A stretch of 64,000 bases of DNA from Streptococcus oralis (GTDB lineage: Bacteria > Bacillota > Bacilli > Lactobacillales > Streptococcaceae), in contig NZ_CP094226.1 in the NCBI RefSeq assembly GCF_022749195.1, positions 522,001 to 586,000 of the forward strand, given 5' to 3'. A program made the position numbers and the translations under genes. The notes below the pieces were generated by a model. It ran no database searches, was not told the DNA's origin, and saw only the letters and a program-made list of their open reading frames with translations. Positions 16,495-25,522 of this stretch are shown here, in pieces (the first letter of the stretch is position 1; every line of letters starts with the position of its first letter).

Positions 16495-17167
16495 TGAGTT
16501 TGATTGGGAAGGGATTCAAGTTAGGGTCAGCCTTCCTTCGACCTATGATCCCAATCAAACCTATCCAGCTATTCTCTTGAATGATGGAAACTTGGATTTT
16601 CTATCTTCCCTTTCAGAATCTGTAATTTTAGTTGGTTTGACCTCTAAAAATCGCCTAAACGACTACACGCCCTGGAAGGCAGCTGCTTTAAGGGATGGAG
16701 CTCCGGATTTTGGCGGTCAGGCAAATGCCTATCATGGTCATTTATTTGGAGGTCTTTTAGATAAGTTGCGGTCTCTTTATCGCCTGGACGAAGATCGCCT
16801 TGCCTATGGAGGTTACTCACTAGGTGGTTTGACAGCAGTATACAGTCTTTTCCATTTTGACAATGTCTCCTGTATCTTCTCTATCTGCGGTTCCTTTTGG
16901 TATCCTGATTTTACGACGTATTGCAGGGAAGAAAAGGTGAAAAATTTAGATTGTTTACTGTATTTACAGAATGGTCAAACAGAAGGAGCCCATCATACCA
17001 ATCGCTTGGCTCAAGCTCCAGCCTATGCTGAGCAGATTCATACTAGTCTTCAGCAACGCTATCCGACTGGTCAGTTTGTCTTTGATCTCTATGGGCATCA
17101 TGAGCAAGTGGCTGAGCGATTTCTAGCCTTTTCCAGCTGGTTGGCCCCAAAATGGAAAATCGAATAA
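16475..17167 (+). CDS. Alpha/beta-hydrolase, putative siderophore esterase
   Basis: A 230-residue serine hydrolase of the esterase-D/IroE/enterochelin-esterase type. The nucleophile elbow GYSLGG lies near residue 113 and a candidate catalytic His near the end in DLYGHHEQ. No signal peptide, so cytoplasmic. The ATG at 16475 lies inside the last 20 nt of the lipoprotein gene; an in-frame TTG at 16454 is a less likely start. Overlap with an iron-type ABC transporter suggests that it hydrolyses an imported ester siderophore to release iron. That role is inference from context. It could instead act on another ester ligand. Confidence 0.75.
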   Translation: MTLSINNEFDWEGIQVRVSLPSTYDPNQTYPAILLNDGNLDFLSSLSESVILVGLTSKNRLNDYTPWKAAALRDGAPDFGGQANAYHGHLFGGLLDKLRSLYRLDEDRLAYGGYSLGGLTAVYSLFHFDNVSCIFSICGSFWYPDFTTYCREEKVKNLDCLLYLQNGQTEGAHHTNRLAQAPAYAEQIHTSLQQRYPTGQFVFDLYGHHEQVAERFLAFSSWLAPKWKIE

Positions 17168-17174
17168 AAAAATA

Positions 17175-17196
17175 TCCCTTGGCAAAAGCCAAGGGA
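17175..17196. terminator. Bidirectional terminator between convergent genes
   Basis: TCCCTTGGC-AAAA-GCCAAGGGA perfect stem, with an A run before it (T run for the minus strand) and TTTTTT shortly after it. Serves the esterase and the minus-strand acyltransferase. Confidence 0.85.
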
Positions 17197-17208
17197 CAAT
17201 TGTATTTT

Positions 17209-17958
17209 TTAACCAAGAGCCTCTCTCTTCTTATCTGGATTCCAGATAAAGCTTGCAATGAAGGTAAAGATAATCGTTAGGATACCAACAACCACAGCAA
17301 GGATGAGGGCAGGGATGCGGACAAACCACCAGAGTGGGTTTGGTTTTTTATCATTGTGCCATTGCTTGGTTTCTTCGTCCAAACGTTGGAATTCAGCTTG
17401 GATGCGGTCTGCAACCATTTCAATCCCTTCATCATTCATTTTCTTAATGTCTGAGATATCGATAGGATTTCCAAAGTTCATATCCACACGTTCACGGCTG
17501 ACTAAGCCTTTCAAGGTCATGGGACCGGTGTAGGTAACCGGCATGATACGGACCTTGGCCATTTTGGCAATCAAGGCAACTCCACCCTTGACATCGTTTG
17601 AGTGACGGCTCCCGCTTGGGAACATGATGAGAGAGCGGTCGCTTTTTTTGAGGACGTTGATAGGGTACTTGATGGCAGAGGCATTAGGTTTTTCTCGGTC
17701 GATAGGAAAGGCGCCACACATACGGATCCACCAGCCAAAGATACGGTTGTTAAACAGTTCTTTTTTGGCCATAAAGATGAACTGTTTTGGCTTGGTCGCA
17801 AAAGCCATATATACAGGATCCCACCAAGTACGATGAGGAGCGACGAGGATATAGTTTTCGTCTCGGCTAGGGATTTTATCAGTATTGTGATAGTGGGCAT
17901 TGCCATTGATGGACCACAAGATCAGCATGACTAGTCCACGTAAATAAGTATAAAACAT
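17209..17958 (-). CDS. 1-acyl-sn-glycerol-3-phosphate acyltransferase (PlsC-like)
   Basis: Membrane-associated acyltransferase of phospholipid synthesis, 249 residues. The catalytic HX4D motif appears as HRTWWD, followed by an FPSGSR motif in place of the usual FPEGTR. An N-terminal hydrophobic segment (YLRGLVMLILWSING) and a strong C-terminal membrane anchor (IPALILAVVVGILTIIFTFI) are visible. The start is placed at 17958, where GAAGGAGATCTC precedes the ATG; a longer in-frame start 45 nt upstream lacks a ribosome binding site. It probably acylates lysophosphatidate; paralogues of this group can have other acyl acceptors. Transcribed divergently from the P-type ATPase. Confidence 0.85.
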   Translation of the reverse strand: MFYTYLRGLVMLILWSINGNAHYHNTDKIPSRDENYILVAPHRTWWDPVYMAFATKPKQFIFMAKKELFNNRIFGWWIRMCGAFPIDREKPNASAIKYPINVLKKSDRSLIMFPSGSRHSNDVKGGVALIAKMAKVRIMPVTYTGPMTLKGLVSRERVDMNFGNPIDISDIKKMNDEGIEMVADRIQAEFQRLDEETKQWHNDKKPNPLWWFVRIPALILAVVVGILTIIFTFIASFIWNPDKKREALG

Positions 17959-18074
17959 GAGATCTCCTTCGATTGTATTGCTTTTATTATTATACCTTAT
18001 CAAAAGACTGCTGGCAAACTTTTTCAGTTATCAGCCAACAGTTTTAGATGGGATTAGAATTCTTTAAAAAAAAA

Positions 18075-18091
18075 TGATATGATAGAATTTA
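18075..18091 (+). promoter_or_regulatory. Extended -10 promoter giving a leaderless ATPase mRNA
   Basis: TGA-TATGAT (18075-18083) is followed by only 7 nt before the ATG at 18091, with no Shine-Dalgarno sequence. The -35 is weak (TTAGAA, 18-nt spacing). Confidence 0.5.
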
Positions 18092-20427
18092 TGGATAAAA
18101 ATAAGATTATGGGATTAACCCAAAGAGAAGTCAAGGAAAGACAGGCTCAAGGTTTGGTCAATGACTTTACCGCTTCAGCTAGTACCAGTACTTGGCAAAT
18201 CTTTAAACGAAATGTTTTTACACTTTTTAACGCATTAAACTTTGTTATTGCCCTAGCGCTGGCCTTTGTGCAGGCTTGGAGCAATCTGGTTTTCTTTGCC
18301 GTTATCTGCTTTAACGCTTTTTCTGGGATTGTGACTGAGCTACGGGCCAAACACATGGTGGACAAGCTCAATCTCATGACTAAGGAAAAGGTCAAAACCA
18401 TCCGTGATGGTCAAGAAGTCGCTCTTGATCCAGAAGAGTTGGTTCTAGGAGATGTCATTCGTTTGTCTGCTGGGGAGCAGATTCCTAGTGATGCTCTGGT
18501 TCTGGAAGGATTTGCAGAAGTCAATGAAGCTATGTTGACGGGTGAGAGTGATTTGGTGCAAAAAGAAGTGGATACTTTGCTTTTATCAGGGAGTTTCCTA
18601 GCCAGTGGCGCAGTTTTGGCTCAAGTCCACCATGTCGGGGCAGAAAACTATGCTTCCAAACTCATGCTGGAAGCTAAGACTGTGAAACCGATCAATTCCC
18701 GTATCATGAAATCGCTAGACAAGCTAGCTGGTTTTACTGGGAAGATTATCATTCCCTTTGGTCTTGCTCTCTTGCTAGAAGCCTTCATGTTAAAAGGCTT
18801 GCCCCTCAAGTCATCCGTTGTAAATTCGTCAACAGCCCTTTTGGGGATGTTGCCCAAGGGAATCGCCCTTTTGACCATTACTTCACTCTTGACTGCGGTG
18901 ATCAAGCTGGGCTTGAAAAAGGTATTGGTGCAGGAGATGTACTCTGTTGAGACCTTGGCGCGCGTGGATATGCTCTGTCTGGACAAGACGGGCACCATCA
19001 CTCAAGGAAAGATGCAGGTGGAGGATGTTCTTCCTCTGACGGAAACTTATGATGATGAGGCTATTGCCAGCATTTTGACTAGCTATATCGCTCATAGTGA
19101 GGATAAAAATCCAACAGCTCAAGCCATTCGCCAGCGTTTCCAAGGTCAGGTTTCTTATCCTATGCTTTCGAATCTTCCTTTCTCAAGCGACCGCAAGTGG
19201 GGAGCTATGGAGTTAGAAGGGCTAGGAACGGTTTTCTTAGGTGCGCCTGAAATGTTGTTAAACTCTGAAGTCCCAGAAGCTAGAGAGGCCTTGGAGAGAG
19301 GGTCTCGTGTCTTGGTCTTAGCCCTCAGTCAGGAAGAACTAGACCATCATAAACCACAGAAACCATCTGATATTCAGGCTCTCGCCTTGCTGGAAATCTT
19401 GGACCCTATTCGAGAAGGAGCAGCTGAGACACTGGATTATCTCCGTTCTCAGGAAGTGGGCCTCAAGATTATCTCTGGCGACAATCCAGTCACGGTTTCC
19501 AGTATTGCCCAGAAAGCTGGTTTTGCAGACTATCACAGCTATGTAGATTGTTCAAAAATCACGGATGAGGAATTGATTGCCATGGCTGAAGAGACAGCTA
19601 TTTTCGGACGTGTTTCCCCTCATCAAAAGAAACTCATCATCCAAACGCTGAAAAAAGCAGGGCATACAACGGCAATGACAGGGGACGGAGTCAATGACAT
19701 CCTAGCTCTTCGTGAGGCGGATTGTTCGATTGTAATGGCGGAGGGAGATCCGGCGACTCGTCAGATTGCCAATCTAGTTCTTTTGAACTCAGACTTTAAT
19801 GATGTTCCTGAGATTCTCTTTGAAGGTCGTCGCGTGGTCAATAACATCGCCCATATCGCACCGATTTTCTTGATTAAGACTATCTATTCCTTCCTGTTAG
19901 CAGTTATCTGTATTGCCAGTGTTTTACTAGGACGGTCTGAGTGGATCTTGATTTTCCCCTTCATTCCGATTCAGATTACTATGATCGACCAGTTTGTGGA
20001 AGGGTTCCCACCATTCGTTCTGACTTTTGAGCGAAATATCAAGCCTGTTGAACCAAACTTCCTCAGAAGATCCATGCTTCGCGCCCTACCAAGCGCACTC
20101 ATGGTCGTGTTCAGCGTTCTCTTTGTGAAAATATTTGGAGCGAGTCAAGGTTGGTCTGAGTTAGAAATCTCAACCCTACTCTATTATCTCCTTGGTTCTA
20201 TCGGTTTCTTATCTGTATTTAGAGCCTGCATGCCATTTACCCTCTGGCGTGTTCTCTTGATTGTCTGGTCTGTAGGAGGCTTCCTAGCTACAGCTCTCTT
20301 CCCAATGATTCAAAAGCTACTTGAAATTTCGACCTTAACTGGACAAACGTTACCTGTTTATGGGGCCATGATGCTGGTATTTACGGTGATTTTCATTCTA
20401 ACCAGTCGTTACCAATCTAGAAAATAA
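18091..20427 (+). CDS. Cation-transporting P-type ATPase (CtpE-like)
   Basis: Integral membrane ion pump of 778 residues. The actuator motif TGES is near residue 150, the phosphorylated Asp is D298 in DKTGTITQG, and the hinge motif TGDGVNDILALREAD is near residue 530. The helix-4 motif is PKG where Ca2+ pumps have PEG. There is no N-terminal heavy-metal domain and no CPx motif, so it is not a Cu/Cd/Zn pump; the closest group known to me is the CtpE-type (proposed Ca2+) family. The start at 18091 is preferred over ATG 18079, which overlaps the -10 box. I recall it next to the acyltransferase in pneumococcus too. Confidence 0.85.
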   Translation: MDKNKIMGLTQREVKERQAQGLVNDFTASASTSTWQIFKRNVFTLFNALNFVIALALAFVQAWSNLVFFAVICFNAFSGIVTELRAKHMVDKLNLMTKEKVKTIRDGQEVALDPEELVLGDVIRLSAGEQIPSDALVLEGFAEVNEAMLTGESDLVQKEVDTLLLSGSFLASGAVLAQVHHVGAENYASKLMLEAKTVKPINSRIMKSLDKLAGFTGKIIIPFGLALLLEAFMLKGLPLKSSVVNSSTALLGMLPKGIALLTITSLLTAVIKLGLKKVLVQEMYSVETLARVDMLCLDKTGTITQGKMQVEDVLPLTETYDDEAIASILTSYIAHSEDKNPTAQAIRQRFQGQVSYPMLSNLPFSSDRKWGAMELEGLGTVFLGAPEMLLNSEVPEAREALERGSRVLVLALSQEELDHHKPQKPSDIQALALLEILDPIREGAAETLDYLRSQEVGLKIISGDNPVTVSSIAQKAGFADYHSYVDCSKITDEELIAMAEETAIFGRVSPHQKKLIIQTLKKAGHTTAMTGDGVNDILALREADCSIVMAEGDPATRQIANLVLLNSDFNDVPEILFEGRRVVNNIAHIAPIFLIKTIYSFLLAVICIASVLLGRSEWILIFPFIPIQITMIDQFVEGFPPFVLTFERNIKPVEPNFLRRSMLRALPSALMVVFSVLFVKIFGASQGWSELEISTLLYYLLGSIGFLSVFRACMPFTLWRVLLIVWSVGGFLATALFPMIQKLLEISTLTGQTLPVYGAMMLVFTVIFILTSRYQSRK

Positions 20428-20428
20428 A

Positions 20429-20461
20429 GAAAGACTGCAATCTGTTGATTGTGGTCTTTTT
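20429..20461 (+). terminator. Terminator of the P-type ATPase gene
   Basis: AAAGACTGCAATC/GATTGTGGTCTTT stem with a TGTT loop and T run. Confidence 0.8.
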
Positions 20462-20528
20462 AGGTGCAAGATTGCTAGCTGAAATATGGTATAATAAGAG
20501 GTAATAGAGTTTTGGAAAGTGAGAGAAG

Positions 20529-21206
20529 ATGATTTCAAAGAGATTAGAATTGGTAGCTTCCTTTGTGCCACAGGGGGCCGTTTTACTAGATGTGGGAAGT
20601 GACCATGCTTATCTGCCCATCGAGTTAGTTGAGAGAGGCCAAATCAAAAGCGCCATTGCAGGGGAAGTGGTGGAAGGTCCTTACCAGTCTGCGGTTAAAA
20701 ATGTTGAGGCTCACGGTCTAAAGGAGAAAATCCAAGTTCGTTTAGCCAATGGCTTGGCAGCCTTTGAAGAGGCAGACCAAGTATCGGTTATCACCATTGC
20801 TGGTATGGGTGGCCGTTTGATTGCTACCATATTGGAAGAAGGCTTGGACAAACTAGCTAATGTAGAGCGTTTAATCCTCCAACCTAATAATCGTGAAGAC
20901 GACTTGCGTATTTGGTTGCAAGACAATGGTTTTCAGATTGTGGCAGAAAGCATTCTAGAAGAATCTGGCAAATTCTACGAGATTTTGGTGGTGGAAGCGG
21001 GACAAATGAAGCTATCAGCCAGTGATGTTCGCTTTGGACCTTTCTTGTCCAAAGAAGTCAGCCCAGTCTTTGTCCAAAAATGGCAAAAAGAAGCAGCTAA
21101 GTTAGAGTTTGCTCTTGACCAAATCCCAGAGAAAAATCGAGAAGAACGTCAAGTTCTTGTAGATAAAATTCAAGCCATCAAGGAGGTGCTCCATGCTAGC
21201 AAGTGA
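20529..21206 (+). CDS. trmK: tRNA (adenine(22)-N1)-methyltransferase TrmK
   Basis: SAM-dependent methyltransferase that makes m1A22 in tRNA of Gram-positive bacteria. It has 225 residues, the standard family length. The SAM-binding motif [16 protein letters not shown] lies near residues 19-34 and the catalytic-region motif [13 protein letters not shown] near 118-130. GAGAGAAG precedes the ATG. Its last 14 nt overlap the next gene, a pairing of trmK with a Nif3-like gene that is conserved across Firmicutes. An extended -10 (TGGTATAAT, near 20487-20495) lies upstream, so this starts the operon. Confidence 0.94.
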   Translation: MISKRLELVASFVPQGAVLLDVGSDHAYLPIELVERGQIKSAIAGEVVEGPYQSAVKNVEAHGLKEKIQVRLANGLAAFEEADQVSVITIAGMGGRLIATILEEGLDKLANVERLILQPNNREDDLRIWLQDNGFQIVAESILEESGKFYEILVVEAGQMKLSASDVRFGPFLSKEVSPVFVQKWQKEAAKLEFALDQIPEKNREERQVLVDKIQAIKEVLHASK

Positions 21207-21990
21207 AGTAATTAGAGCTTATGAAGCCTTTTGCCCTCAGGAGTTTTCCATGGAGGGAGACAGTCGTGGCCTGCAAATCGGTACTTTGGACAAGGATATC
21301 CAAAGGGTCATGGTTGCCCTCGATATTCGAGAAGAGACGGTGGCAGAGGCCATTGAAAAGGGTGTGGATTTGATTATCGTTAAGCACGCGCCTATCTTTC
21401 GTCCCATCAAGGACTTGGTAGCCAGCCGTCCGCAAAATCAGATTTACATTGATTTGATTAAGCATGACATTGCAGTGTATGTCAGCCATACCAATATTGA
21501 CATTGTTGAAAATGGTCTCAATGACTGGTTCTGCCAGATGCTAGGAATCGAGGAGACGACTTATCTGCAGGAAACTGGCCCAGAACGTGGGATTGGACGG
21601 ATTGGGAATATTCAGCCTCAGACATTTGGGGAATTGGCCCAGCATGTCAAACAAGTCTTTGGCCTAGATAGTCTTCGAATGGTGCATTATCAAGAGAGTG
21701 ATTTGCAGAAGCCTATTTCAAGAGTGGCCATCTGTGGTGGCAGTGGGCAGTCTTTCTACTCTGATGCTTTAGCAAAGGGGGCAGATGTTTATATCACTGG
21801 CGATATCTACTATCATACAGCTCAGGATATGCTGTCTGATGGCCTGTTAGCACTGGACCCAGGACATTATATCGAAGTGCTTTTTGTGGAAAAAATCACT
21901 GCACTCCTTATTCAATGGAAGGCAGAGAAGGGCTGGTCTATTGATATTTTGCCTAGTCAGGCATCGACTAATCCTTTCCACCATATCTAG
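21193..21990 (+). CDS. Nif3-like dinuclear metal centre protein
   Basis: A 265-residue member of the NIF3/YqfO/DUF34 family, cytoplasmic proteins with a toroidal hexamer and a dinuclear metal site; the biochemical role is still debated (GTP cyclohydrolase I type 2 annotations are unproven). Visible metal-site motifs are KHAPIFRP near residue 64, [14 protein letters not shown] near residue 97 and the C-terminal [10 protein letters not shown] near residue 221. The insert domain found in longer homologues is absent, so it is the short form. AAGGAGG lies 6 nt before the ATG, inside the overlapping trmK end. Confidence 0.92.
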   Translation: MLASEVIRAYEAFCPQEFSMEGDSRGLQIGTLDKDIQRVMVALDIREETVAEAIEKGVDLIIVKHAPIFRPIKDLVASRPQNQIYIDLIKHDIAVYVSHTNIDIVENGLNDWFCQMLGIEETTYLQETGPERGIGRIGNIQPQTFGELAQHVKQVFGLDSLRMVHYQESDLQKPISRVAICGGSGQSFYSDALAKGADVYITGDIYYHTAQDMLSDGLLALDPGHYIEVLFVEKITALLIQWKAEKGWSIDILPSQASTNPFHHI

Positions 21991-22006
21991 TTAGAAGGTG
22001 AAGAAA

Positions 22007-23110
22007 ATGAAAAAAGTTGCCATTATTGGAGCAGGGATTGTAGGGGCAACTGCTGCCTACTACCTCGCGAAAGAAAGCGACCTAGAGGTGACCGTTTTTG
22101 ACCATGGACAGGGACAAGCAACCAAGGCAGCAGCGGGAATTATCAGTCCTTGGTTTTCCAAACGCCGCAATAAAGCTTGGTACAAGATGGCGCGCTTGGG
22201 GGCTGACTTTTATGTGGATTTGTTGGCTGATTTAGAAAAGTCAGGACAGGAAATCGACTTTTACCAGCGTTCGGGAGTTTTTCTCTTGAAAAAGGATGAA
22301 TCCAAGTTAGAAGAACTCTATGAACTAGCACTCCAGCGTAGGGAAGAATCTCCCCTGATAGGCCGGTTAGCCATTCTAGACCAAGCGTCTGCAAATGAAT
22401 TATTCCCTGGTTTGCAGGGATTTGACCGCCTGCTCTATGCTTCTGGTGGGGCACGGGTGGATGGCCACCTATTAGTGACTCGTTTGCTAGAAGCCAGTCA
22501 AGTCAAGCTGGTCAAAGAAAAAGTGAGTCTGACACCTTTAGCATCAGGTTACCAGATTGGTGAAGAGATGTTTGATCAGGTTATTTTGGCGACAGGAGCT
22601 TGGTTGGGAGACGTTTTGGAACCTTTAGGATATGAGGTAGATGTTCGTCCCCAAAAAGGACAACTCCGAGATTATCAGCTCTCCAAAGACCTAGCATCTC
22701 ACCCTGTTGTCATGCCAGAAGGGGAGTGGGATTTGATCCCTTTTGTAGGTGGGAAATTGTCCTTGGGCGCCACCCATGAAAATGATATGGGATTTGATTT
22801 GACGGTAGATGAAACCTTGCTCCAACAAATGGAGGAGGCATCCTTACCCCACTATCCAGCCTTGGCAGAAGCGAAATCATTAGGTGAGCGTGTGGGAATT
22901 CGCGCCTATACCAGTAATTTCTCCCCTTTCTTTGGACAGGTGCCAGGCTTAGCGGGTGTTTATGCGGCTAGTGGTCTAGGTTCATCAGGTCTCACAACGG
23001 GTCCAATCATCGGGTATCATCTAGCTCAACTGGTCCAAGACAAGGAGTTGACCTTGGACCCAGTAAACTACCCAATTGCAAACTATGTCAACCGAGTAAA
23101 AAGCGAGTAA
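22007..23110 (+). CDS. FAD-dependent oxidoreductase (DadA/glycine-oxidase family)
   Basis: A 367-residue flavoprotein with an N-terminal Rossmann dinucleotide-binding motif, AIIGAGIVGATAAYYLA, and a C-terminal FAD-contact motif, YAASGLGSSGLTTGP. This is the DAO superfamily (D-amino-acid dehydrogenase, sarcosine/glycine oxidase type). The substrate is not predictable. The ATG at 22007 is chosen because GAAGGTGA sits 6 nt upstream; the in-frame GTG at 21998 overlaps that ribosome binding site. It follows the Nif3-like gene by 16 nt and is probably the last gene of the trmK operon. Confidence 0.87.
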   Translation: MKKVAIIGAGIVGATAAYYLAKESDLEVTVFDHGQGQATKAAAGIISPWFSKRRNKAWYKMARLGADFYVDLLADLEKSGQEIDFYQRSGVFLLKKDESKLEELYELALQRREESPLIGRLAILDQASANELFPGLQGFDRLLYASGGARVDGHLLVTRLLEASQVKLVKEKVSLTPLASGYQIGEEMFDQVILATGAWLGDVLEPLGYEVDVRPQKGQLRDYQLSKDLASHPVVMPEGEWDLIPFVGGKLSLGATHENDMGFDLTVDETLLQQMEEASLPHYPALAEAKSLGERVGIRAYTSNFSPFFGQVPGLAGVYAASGLGSSGLTTGPIIGYHLAQLVQDKELTLDPVNYPIANYVNRVKSE

Positions 23111-23142
23111 GATTTTACTGAAATTTTAGCAGGTAGTTTAGG

Positions 23143-23178
23143 ATGTCAAATGACATTCCCTATCAAAAATGATAAAAT
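23143..23178 (+). promoter_or_regulatory. galE promoter with overlapping palindrome
   Basis: ATGACA (23150-23155) and TAAAAT (23173-23178, extended TGA) with 17-nt spacing. The perfect palindrome ATGTCA-AA-TGACAT (23143-23156) covers the -35 box, a good position for a repressor site. Confidence 0.65.
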
Positions 23179-23211
23179 AAGAAAAAATAATCCGAGAATC
23201 GAGGAAATAAG

Positions 23212-24231
23212 ATGCAAGAAAAGATTTTGGTAACGGGTGGTGCCGGATTTATCGGAACCCACACTGTTATTGAGTTGATCCAAGCAGGTCATCAAGTGGT
23301 CGTGGTGGATAATCTTGTCAATAGCAATCGTAAAAGTTTAGAAGTTGTTGAAAGAATCACAGGAGTTGAGATTCCTTTTTATGAGGCAGATATCCGTGAT
23401 ACAGATACCCTCAGAGATATTTTCAAGCAGGAAGAACCGACTGGTGTGATTCACTTTGCTGGTCTGAAGGCTGTTGGCGAATCAACCCGTATCCCTCTTG
23501 CCTACTATGACAACAATATCGCTGGAACTGTCAGCCTGCTAAAAGCCATGGAAGAAAATAACTGTAAGAACATCATCTTCAGTTCTTCGGCGACAGTTTA
23601 CGGAGACCCTCATACAGTACCAATCTTAGAAGATTTCCCACTTTCAGTGACCAATCCATACGGTCGTACCAAGCTCATGCTAGAGGAAATTTTGACCGAT
23701 ATCTACAAGGCAGACTCAGAATGGAATGTGGTCTTGCTGCGTTACTTCAACCCAATCGGAGCACATGAGAGCGGTGACTTGGGAGAAAATCCTAACGGCA
23801 TTCCAAACAATCTCTTGCCTTATGTTTCACAAGTAGCAGTGGGCAAACTAGAGCAAGTACAAGTTTTTGGAGATGATTACGATACAGAAGATGGAACTGG
23901 GGTTCGTGACTATATCCATGTTGTCGATTTAGCTAAAGGTCACGTTGCAGCTTTGAAAAAACTCCAAAAAGGTTCAGGTCTAAACATTTATAACCTTGGA
24001 ACTGGTAAAGGTTACTCCGTTCTTGAAATTATCCAAAATATGGAAAAAGCAGTGGGACGTCCTATTCCTTACCGCATCGTAGAACGCCGCCCAGGTGATA
24101 TCGCTGCCTGCTACTCAGACCCAGCAAAAGCCAAAGCAGAGCTTGGATGGGAAGCAGAACTCGACATCACCCAAATGTGTGAAGACGCATGGCGTTGGCA
24201 AAGCAAGCATCCAAATGGATTTGAAGACTAA
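23212..24231 (+). CDS. galE: UDP-glucose 4-epimerase
   Basis: NAD-dependent short-chain dehydrogenase-type enzyme converting UDP-glucose and UDP-galactose in the Leloir pathway and for surface glycan supply. It has 339 residues, the normal GalE length. NAD-binding GGAGFIGTHT at residues 8-17, SSSATVYGDP near residue 123, and the catalytic Tyr-Lys pair in NPYGRTK near 146-152. Start ATG with CGAGGAAATAAG upstream. It is followed after one base by a glycosyltransferase gene, so the pair probably act in the same glycan or glycolipid pathway. Confidence 0.95.
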   Translation: MQEKILVTGGAGFIGTHTVIELIQAGHQVVVVDNLVNSNRKSLEVVERITGVEIPFYEADIRDTDTLRDIFKQEEPTGVIHFAGLKAVGESTRIPLAYYDNNIAGTVSLLKAMEENNCKNIIFSSSATVYGDPHTVPILEDFPLSVTNPYGRTKLMLEEILTDIYKADSEWNVVLLRYFNPIGAHESGDLGENPNGIPNNLLPYVSQVAVGKLEQVQVFGDDYDTEDGTGVRDYIHVVDLAKGHVAALKKLQKGSGLNIYNLGTGKGYSVLEIIQNMEKAVGRPIPYRIVERRPGDIAACYSDPAKAKAELGWEAELDITQMCEDAWRWQSKHPNGFED

Positions 24232-24232
24232 G

Positions 24233-25198
24233 ATGATGATTTCAATCATTGTCCCTTGTCTCAACGAAGAGGAAGTACTTCCTCTTTTTTATCAGTCTGT
24301 GGAAGCTCTGCTTCCTGACTTGGGAGCAGAAGTCGAATATGTCTTTGTAGACGATGGATCAAACGATGGAACCTTAGAGCTTTTGAAGGCCTATCGGGAG
24401 CAAAATCCTGCGGTCCGTTATGTCTCATTCTCACGAAATTTTGGGAAAGAGGCAGCCTTATACGCAGGCTTGCAGCATGCAACTGGAGACTTGGTGGTCG
24501 TGATGGATGCAGATCTTCAGGATCCTCCTAGTATGCTACTTGAGATGAAAGCCTTACTAGACCAAAATGCAGATATAGACTGTGTTGGGACACGGAGAAC
24601 TAGTCGGGAGGGAGAACCCTTTTTCCGTAGTTTCTGTGCGGACCTCTTTTACCGCCTCATGCAAAAAATTAGCCCAGTGGCTCTACCCTCAGGTGTCCGT
24701 GATTTTCGCATGATGAGAAGGTCTGTGGTAGATGCTATTTTAACCCTGACCGAGTCCAATCGTTTTTCTAAAGGACTCTTTGCCTGGGTGGGTTTTAAAA
24801 CGCACTATCTTGATTATCCAAACGTTGAACGACAGGCTGGCAAGACCAGTTGGAGTTTTAGACAACTCTTTTTCTACTCGATTGAAGGAATTCTTAACTT
24901 TTCAGATTTTCCCTTGAGTATAGCCTTTGTAGCGGGACTCCTATCTTGTTTTCTTTCTTTTGTGATGACTATTTTTGTAGTGTTTCGGACTCTTATCTTG
25001 GGAAATCCCACATCTGGTTGGACCTCTTTGATGGCTGTCATTCTTTTTCTTGGAGGGATTCAGCTCCTGACGATTGGGATTCTCGGTAAGTATATCAGTA
25101 AGATCTATCTAGAGACCAAAAAAAGACCACTCTATCTCGTCAAAGAAAAAAGTGACCTTTCTATTATTGAAGGAAAAAATAACCAAAAAAGACTATAA
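24233..25198 (+). CDS. Membrane-anchored family 2 glycosyltransferase (DPM1/GtrB-like)
   Basis: A 321-residue GT2 enzyme of the dolichyl-phosphate-mannose-synthase/GtrB/CsbB type, which moves a sugar from a nucleotide donor to undecaprenyl phosphate. N-terminal SIIVPCLNEEEVLP, the metal-binding MDADLQDPP near residue 92 and RMMRRSVVDA near residue 160 are typical. Two C-terminal membrane helices (about residues 230-258 and 266-292) anchor it. The start is placed at 24233, directly after the galE stop; an open frame reaching back to 24095 only shadows galE. Coupling to galE suggests a galactose- or GalNAc-type donor, which is inference. Confidence 0.88.
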   Translation: MMISIIVPCLNEEEVLPLFYQSVEALLPDLGAEVEYVFVDDGSNDGTLELLKAYREQNPAVRYVSFSRNFGKEAALYAGLQHATGDLVVVMDADLQDPPSMLLEMKALLDQNADIDCVGTRRTSREGEPFFRSFCADLFYRLMQKISPVALPSGVRDFRMMRRSVVDAILTLTESNRFSKGLFAWVGFKTHYLDYPNVERQAGKTSWSFRQLFFYSIEGILNFSDFPLSIAFVAGLLSCFLSFVMTIFVVFRTLILGNPTSGWTSLMAVILFLGGIQLLTIGILGKYISKIYLETKKRPLYLVKEKSDLSIIEGKNNQKRL

Positions 25199-25273
25199 TT
25201 TTACCTAGAAATATGCTAAACTAGTAGGTGTGGGAAAAATGAGAAAAAATCAATTATATTTATTCCCTGCTTC

Positions 25274-25477
25274 CTACGATGGATCTTTTAGGAGTGCACG
25301 TGTAGGACAATTTTTGATGGCCTCCAGAACATCGCTGGTCTCAGCGATTTCTCTTTGCAATTCAACTGGATCATCGTAAAATCGAACGATTCCATTATCA
25401 TGGTAATCAAAGAGTTCAGAATAGGTTTGGCAAAGCCCGCAGGCGATGCACCGTTCGGGTATAAGTGTGACTTTCAT
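25274..25477 (-). CDS. Ferredoxin
   Basis: A 67-residue small iron-sulfur protein. CIACGLC near residues 10-16 followed by CPTRAL near the C terminus provides four Cys for one [4Fe-4S] cluster, as in single-cluster Bacillus-type ferredoxins. The likely redox partner is the ferredoxin-NADP reductase at 32616-33584. The start at 25477 is chosen on homology; upstream codons in the longer frame overlap the promoter. The -10 box ends 6 nt before the ATG, so the mRNA is predicted to be leaderless. Divergent from the LysM gene. Confidence 0.9.
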   Translation of the reverse strand: MKVTLIPERCIACGLCQTYSELFDYHDNGIVRFYDDPVELQREIAETSDVLEAIKNCPTRALLKDPS

Positions 25478-25512
25478 ATTTATATTGTAATAAGAAAATG
25501 TAAAAAAAACAA
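25477..25512 (-). promoter_or_regulatory. Ferredoxin promoter, predicted leaderless start
   Basis: On the minus strand: TTGTTT (25512-25507), 17-nt spacer, TACAAT (25489-25484), then 6 nt to the start codon. No Shine-Dalgarno sequence. Confidence 0.6.
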
Positions 25513-25522
25513 GGAGTAAGGT

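Noticed and set aside
24095..24232. Upstream extension of the GT2 gene inside galE
   Set aside because: Shadow of galE in another frame; family N terminus (SIIVPCLNE) starts right after 24233.
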